Positions 6,011-9,250 of a DNA stretch of 9,250 bases are shown here, in pieces. The DNA is taken from assembly GCA_958419975.1 (NCBI GenBank), contig CATZIG010000064.1, forward strand, positions 1 through 9,250. Direction: 5' to 3'. Position 1 is the first letter of the stretch. Each line of letters starts with the position of its first letter. A model generated the notes under the pieces. The model did no database searches and had not been told where the DNA came from. It saw only the letters and a program-made list of their open reading frames with translations. The position numbers and the translations under genes are program-made. Origin of the DNA: an uncultured Collinsella sp. (GTDB lineage Bacteria > Actinomycetota > Coriobacteriia > Coriobacteriales > Coriobacteriaceae).

Positions 6011-7495
6011 ATGAACACTATCCAGATCAATCCGGCCGACAACGTGATCGTCGCGCTGTCGCCGCTTGCCAAGGGCACCGCCGTCGCGGTTCCCGGGGTG
6101 GGCGAGGTCGTGGCCGCGGAGGATATTCCGCAAGGCCACAAGATGGCTGTGCGCTCGATTGCCGCCGGCGAGGACGTCATTAAGTACGGCCTTCCTATCG
6201 GACACGTGACGGGCGATGTCCAGCCCGGTCAGTGGCTCCACACGCACAATGTGAAGACCAACCTTTCGGGCGAGGTCGAGTACACCTACAACCCCACGCA
6301 TCCGGTCGTGGATCCCGTTGAGCCCGAGACCTTTATGGGGTTCCGCCGCGCCGACGGTCGTGCCGCGACGCGCAACGAGCTGTGGATCATCCCCACGGTC
6401 GGCTGTGTCAACGAAGTCGCCCGTGCCATGTGCGAGCAGGCCCAGGATCTGGTCGATGGCTCGCTGGAGGGCGTCTACTACTTCCCGCATCCGTTCGGTT
6501 GCTCGCAGACCGGCGCCGACCATGTCCAGACGCGTCGTCTGCTGGTGGCGCTCTCGCGTCACCCTAATGCGGCCGGCGTGCTGTTCCTGTCGCTCGGTTG
6601 CGAGAACTGCACACACCAGCAGGTGCTCGACGAGCTCGGTGACTTCGATCACGAGCGCGTTCGCTTTCTCACCTGCCAGGATGTAGCCGACGAGCAAATC
6701 GAGGGCCACAAGATTCTGGCCGAGCTGGCAGACCTGGCAAAGCAGTCCAAGCGCGAGCCCATTCCGGCCTCCGAGCTGGTCATTGGTCTTAAGTGTGGCG
6801 GCTCCGACGGTCTTTCAGGCATTACCGCCAACCCCACGATCGGTCGCGTGAGCGATATGGTCGTCGCCCGTGGCGGCACGTCGGTGCTTACCGAGGTGCC
6901 CGAGATGTTTGGCGCGGAGAGCATCCTGCTCGACCGTTGCGAGAACGAGCAGGTCTTTAACGCCGCTTCCGACATGCTCAATGGATTTAAGGACTACTTT
7001 ATTAGCCACGGCGAGGTCGTTTATGAGAACCCGAGTCCCGGCAACAAGGACGGCGGTATTACCACGCTCGAGGACAAGAGCTGCGGCTGCGTGCAAAAGG
7101 GCGGATCTGCCCCCATCGTCGACGTGCTGCCGTATGCCGGCCAGGCAAATAAACACGGCCTGAACATGCTGTGCGGTCCGGGCAACGACATGGTATCCAC
7201 CACGGCGTTGACGGCTGCCGGCTGCCACGTGATTCTGTTCTCGACCGGCCGCGGCACACCGTTTGGCGCGCCGGCGCCTACCCTCAAGGTGTTCACCAAT
7301 CAGCGTCTGTGCGACCACAAGGCCAACTGGATGGACTTTAACGCTGGCGTGATTGCCACGGGTGAGCGCACGCTCGATGAGGCTGCCCACGATCTGTACC
7401 AGCTGGTGCTACAGACGGCGAGCGGTAAGCTCACGAGTGCCGAGCGCCGTGGCTGTCACGAGATCAGTATCTGGAAGGATGGCGTCTGCTTGTAG
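6011..7495 (+). CDS. uxaA: Altronate dehydratase
   Basis: This 494-residue protein is nearly the same length as E. coli UxaA (495). The family dehydrates D-altronate to 2-keto-3-deoxygluconate and needs a divalent metal, iron in the studied enzymes. An N-terminal SAF-type domain spans about residues 8-90 and ends with the HTHNVKTNL motif (77-85). The catalytic region follows, with PFGCSQTGAD (161-170), LGCENC (195-200), KCGGSDGLSGITANP (261-275), SCGCVQKGG (358-366) and CGPGNDMVSTTALTAAG (388-404). These blocks define the UxaA/GarD family, and the gene order with uxaC and uxaB selects altronate over galactarate. The start has only a modest ribosome site (TTAGGA, 5996-6001, nine bases before ATG). 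No other start fits the family N-terminus better. It is the last gene of the operon and is followed by a strong terminator. Confidence 0.95.
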   Translation: MNTIQINPADNVIVALSPLAKGTAVAVPGVGEVVAAEDIPQGHKMAVRSIAAGEDVIKYGLPIGHVTGDVQPGQWLHTHNVKTNLSGEVEYTYNPTHPVVDPVEPETFMGFRRADGRAATRNELWIIPTVGCVNEVARAMCEQAQDLVDGSLEGVYYFPHPFGCSQTGADHVQTRRLLVALSRHPNAAGVLFLSLGCENCTHQQVLDELGDFDHERVRFLTCQDVADEQIEGHKILAELADLAKQSKREPIPASELVIGLKCGGSDGLSGITANPTIGRVSDMVVARGGTSVLTEVPEMFGAESILLDRCENEQVFNAASDMLNGFKDYFISHGEVVYENPSPGNKDGGITTLEDKSCGCVQKGGSAPIVDVLPYAGQANKHGLNMLCGPGNDMVSTTALTAAGCHVILFSTGRGTPFGAPAPTLKVFTNQRLCDHKANWMDFNAGVIATGERTLDEAAHDLYQLVLQTASGKLTSAERRGCHEISIWKDGVCL

Positions 7496-7530
7496 CGGCA
7501 AGTGCGCCCAAGCATAGCGCGATGTCATCG

Positions 7531-7563
7531 GCCCCGTCGGGAGTGTTCCCGGCGGGGCTTTTT
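7531..7563 (+). terminator. Intrinsic terminator of the uxaCBA operon
   Basis: GCCCCGTCGGGA (7531-7542) and TCCCGGCGGGGC (7547-7558) pair as a 12-bp stem with one wobble and a GTGT loop, followed by TTTTT at 7559-7563. It separates uxaA from the transporter gene, which has its own promoter. Confidence 0.94.
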
Positions 7564-7598
7564 CGTTTCGTGGTTAAGTGAATATGTTGGAAAATCCG

Positions 7599-7610
7599 AT
7601 AAACGTTCAC
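7599..7610. promoter_or_regulatory. Distal variant operator upstream of the transporter gene
   Basis: ATAAACGTTCAC matches the GTGAACGTTCAC core at 10 of 12 positions; both differences are in the left arm. The 12-mer TAAACGTTCACC (7600-7611) recurs exactly at 7761-7772. Its centre is 121 bp upstream of the -35 operator, a distance that would allow DNA looping. Confidence 0.6.
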
Positions 7611-7690
7611 CTATCTCATGGCTGTCCAGCATGGCACCTTTACCAGCAGAAAATAGGTGTGAGGATCTCAATTGTGTCCGTTCAGCGGTA

Positions 7691-7705
7691 AAAATCGACC
7701 GTTCA
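7691..7705 (+). promoter_or_regulatory. Shared 15-bp upstream element (transporter copy)
   Basis: AAAATCGACCGTTCA differs at one base from the copy at 2759-2773 and starts 29 bases before the operator core at 7720. Another CCGTTCA at 7678-7684 lies 21 bases further upstream, about two helical turns. Confidence 0.5.
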
Positions 7706-7719
7706 AGGATATTATTCAA

Positions 7720-7731
7720 GTGAACGTTCAC
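7720..7731. promoter_or_regulatory. Palindromic operator at the transporter -35
   Basis: GTGAACGTTCAC is a perfect palindrome identical to the core of both uxaC operators. Its right arm provides the first bases of the predicted -35 hexamer (TTCACC, 7727-7732), exactly as at uxaC. Confidence 0.87.
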
Positions 7732-7755
7732 CTGTCGTAAGCAATCGCGCATAAT
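7727..7755 (+). promoter_or_regulatory. Predicted promoter of the transporter gene
   Basis: TTCACC (7727-7732), a 17-bp spacer and CATAAT (7750-7755) make a reasonable sigma-70-type promoter with a predicted start near 7762. GCAAT in the spacer (7741-7745) also occurs at the same place in the uxaC promoter (2811-2815). Confidence 0.62.
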
Positions 7756-7759
7756 CTAA

Positions 7760-7771
7760 CTAAACGTTCAC
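7760..7771. promoter_or_regulatory. Variant operator over the transporter transcription start
   Basis: CTAAACGTTCAC matches the operator core at 10 of 12 positions. Its centre is 40 bp downstream of the -35 operator centre, close to the 38 bp seen at uxaC. It would cover the predicted transcription start. Confidence 0.7.
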
Positions 7772-7810
7772 CCTGAACGCTGGGCAGACAGATGTCAGTG
7801 TGGACTCCAA

Positions 7811-7827
7811 TGTCTTGCTGCAAGACA
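7811..7827 (+). other. Small hairpin in the transporter mRNA leader
   Basis: TGTCTTG and CAAGACA form a perfect 7-bp inverted repeat with a 3-base CTG loop, ending 13 bases before the ribosome binding site. It could be an mRNA 5' structure or a protein site. No T-run follows. Confidence 0.45.
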
Positions 7828-7850
7828 ATCGAGAAAAGAGAGGGAGCTCG

Positions 7851-9250
7851 ATGACTAATAAGATCGGAAAAAAGCGTAAGATCACATTCTGGACGCGCTT
7901 GGGCTTTGGTATGGGCGGTATGCTCAATTCCGGTGCCCTGACCTTTACGCACAGCTACATGGTGCTGTTCCTGTCCACGGAGTGTGGCCTGTCCGCAGGC
8001 GAGGCTGCACTGATCAGCTCGTTTGCCATCTATGTCAACGCTATTCTTTGCCCGCTGATGGGCTTTGTGGCCGATAACTTCTATGCCACCAAGATTGGCC
8101 GCATCTTTGGTCGTCGTCGTTTCTGGATCTTGCTGGCCATCCCGATGATGATCGCCGAGCCGCTCATCTTCGTGGCTACGCCGTTTGGCTTCCCGTACTA
8201 CTTTGTGCTGTACCTGATCTACAACGTCGCGTATACGTTCTGCACCGCCAACCTGTCGCCGCTTACCATCGAGATGACCGACGACTTCAAGGAGCGTACG
8301 TACCTCACCGGCTACAAGCATCTCTTTGGTAACGCCGCCGGCTTCCTGATGGCTGCACTTGTGGGCTTCGGCTTTGGCACCTTCGGCGAGACCAACCCGT
8401 TCAGCTACTTCATCATCGCTACGATCAACGCTTCGGTCATGGCAATCTCGCTGCTTTGTGTGTACCTGTCCACGTGGGAGCACACCCCCGAGGAGGTCGC
8501 TCAGGAGAAGATCGAGAGCGTCGGCGAGGGTATCAAGAAGTTCTTCATCGACGTAATCTCCACCTTCCGCAACAAGTCCTTCCGCAAGGTCCTGTACGCA
8601 CAGGTCTCCACGAAGCTCGCTGCTGCCTGCTGGTCTGCCTGCCTGTCCTTCTTCATCGTCTACTGCCTGCAGATTCCTAAGTCCTACGAGTCCGTGATGG
8701 AGATGCCTGGCAAGGTCGTCGCTATCGTCTGCACCGCCATCTGGGTCGCTCTCATGGCCAAGAAGGGCTTCCACAAGTCTTGGTACCTGGCCAACGTCGG
8801 TTGCGCTGCGTGCATCATCGCCTACAACTACTTCGCCTTTGGTCAGATCAATGGCACCTCCACGGTCGCCATCGCCATGATCGCCTACCCCATCATCTTC
8901 GCCATCTGGAAGTTCTTCTACGTCGGCTTCCAGTACCTGCCCGATGTTCTGCTCAACTACATCCCCGATGTCGATGAGCTCATCACCCTGCGTCGTCGCG
9001 AGGGCATCTACAGCTCCGCGCAGCAGCTCTGCCAGCAGATCGCCCAGGCTATCGCCGTTAACGCATGGGCCATCGTCCTTGCTGCCTCCGGCTTCATTCA
9101 GACCGCCGGCAATAGCGACGCCGTGACCCAGCCCGCTACCGTGCCTCTGTATATCTGCGGCTACATGATCATCGGCTGCGCCGGCTTCTTCCTGCTTGCG
9201 GCCGTCCTTGCCCGCGGCATCAAGATCGACAAGGAGCAGTGCGACATCCT
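7851..9250 (+). CDS. GPH-family (MFS) sugar/hexuronide:cation symporter, 3' end outside window
   Basis: The frame from the ATG at 7851 stays open to the window end, giving 466 residues. Family members are usually about 450-500 residues, so little is missing. AGGGAG at 7841-7846 supports this start. The protein is strongly hydrophobic with about twelve membrane segments, beginning at TRLGFGMGGMLNSGALTF. The cytoplasmic loop between helices 2 and 3 contains DNFYATKIGRIFGRRRFW. A charged central loop (about residues 205-240) follows the sixth helix. The later cytoplasmic motif DELITLRRREGIYSSAQQL (375-393) is typical of the glycoside-pentoside-hexuronide:cation symporter family. Placement after uxaCBA and shared operators make a galacturonate, glucuronate or uronide oligomer the likely substrate; which one, and whether H+ or Na+ is the coupling ion, cannot be read from sequence. 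It is a separate transcription unit from uxaCBA. Confidence 0.86.
   Translation, partial: MTNKIGKKRKITFWTRLGFGMGGMLNSGALTFTHSYMVLFLSTECGLSAGEAALISSFAIYVNAILCPLMGFVADNFYATKIGRIFGRRRFWILLAIPMMIAEPLIFVATPFGFPYYFVLYLIYNVAYTFCTANLSPLTIEMTDDFKERTYLTGYKHLFGNAAGFLMAALVGFGFGTFGETNPFSYFIIATINASVMAISLLCVYLSTWEHTPEEVAQEKIESVGEGIKKFFIDVISTFRNKSFRKVLYAQVSTKLAAACWSACLSFFIVYCLQIPKSYESVMEMPGKVVAIVCTAIWVALMAKKGFHKSWYLANVGCAACIIAYNYFAFGQINGTSTVAIAMIAYPIIFAIWKFFYVGFQYLPDVLLNYIPDVDELITLRRREGIYSSAQQLCQQIAQAIAVNAWAIVLAASGFIQTAGNSDAVTQPATVPLYICGYMIIGCAGFFLLAAVLARGIKIDKEQCDI

Larger units (their letters stand above)
7496..7850. other. 355-bp intergenic region between uxaA and the transporter gene
   Basis: No gene is supported. 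The region holds the uxaA terminator, then about 290 bases of AT-richer regulatory DNA. In that part lie one distal variant operator, CCGTTCA half-sites at 7678 and 7699, a promoter with two operators, a short hairpin in the leader, and the transporter ribosome site (AGGGAG, 7841-7846). Another segment, GTGGTTAAGTGAA (7570-7582), matches GTGGTTAGGTGAA at 2781-2793 in the uxaC promoter at 12 of 13 bases. Confidence 0.75.

Noticed and set aside
1..7495. Functional link between feoB and iron-dependent altronate dehydratase
   Set aside because: The genes are separated by terminators and a regulator gene, and no shared site was seen. Adjacency is probably coincidental.
7660..7670. TGAGGATCTCA as a CRP-like or other catabolite site
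   Set aside because: The arms are only four bases, it does not fit the CRP consensus, and it has no counterpart in the uxaC promoter.
7502..7723. 73-codon + strand frame between uxaA and the transporter
   Set aside because: It crosses the uxaA terminator and the operators, has no ribosome site and has no recognisable protein features.
1..9250. CRISPR array, tRNA, rRNA, prophage or transposase genes
   Set aside because: No regularly spaced direct repeats, no cloverleaf or rRNA motifs, and no integrase or transposase reading frames were seen on either strand.

Overview
The window is ordinary bacterial chromosome, GC-rich in its coding parts, with strong Shine-Dalgarno sequences and intrinsic terminators, and every recognisable gene lies on the + strand. 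The protein types and the base and codon use suggest a gut actinobacterium of the Coriobacteriia, with Collinsella the best guess. That is recognition by eye, not a database result.

Region 1 (1-1256) is the end of an iron-uptake locus. It holds the C-terminal part of the ferrous-iron permease FeoB, an intrinsic terminator, and a 66-residue FeoB-associated cysteine-rich membrane protein with its own hairpin terminator. Region 2 (1353-2656) is a LacI-family regulator gene followed by a very strong terminator. That terminator lies between two nearly identical 32-bp inverted repeats (2458-2489 and 2625-2656), which bound a 199-bp element of unknown nature.

Region 3 (2759-7563) is a hexuronate operon, uxaC-uxaB-uxaA. 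Its products should convert D-galacturonate through tagaturonate and altronate to 2-keto-3-deoxygluconate (KDG). UxaC can also isomerise D-glucuronate. The operon ends in a clear terminator at 7531-7563. Region 4 (7564-9250) is a second, long promoter region followed by a GPH-family (glycoside-pentoside-hexuronide:cation symporter) transporter gene that runs off the window end. It probably imports the hexuronate. KDG kinase, KDPG aldolase and the glucuronate-branch genes uxuA and uxuB are not in the window.

The most informative non-coding signal is a set of palindromic operators with the core GTGAACGTTCAC. They occur only in front of uxaC and in front of the transporter. At both promoters one operator contains the -35 hexamer and a second covers the predicted transcription start, with centres 38 or 40 bp apart. 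Both promoters also share a near-identical 15-mer, AAAATC(T/G)ACCGTTCA, about 30 bp upstream of the first operator. The central AACGTT is typical of LacI-family operators, so the adjacent LacI protein is the natural candidate repressor of one uronate regulon. I see no wholly new system here. The points worth checking are the regulon architecture and the 199-bp inverted-repeat element.
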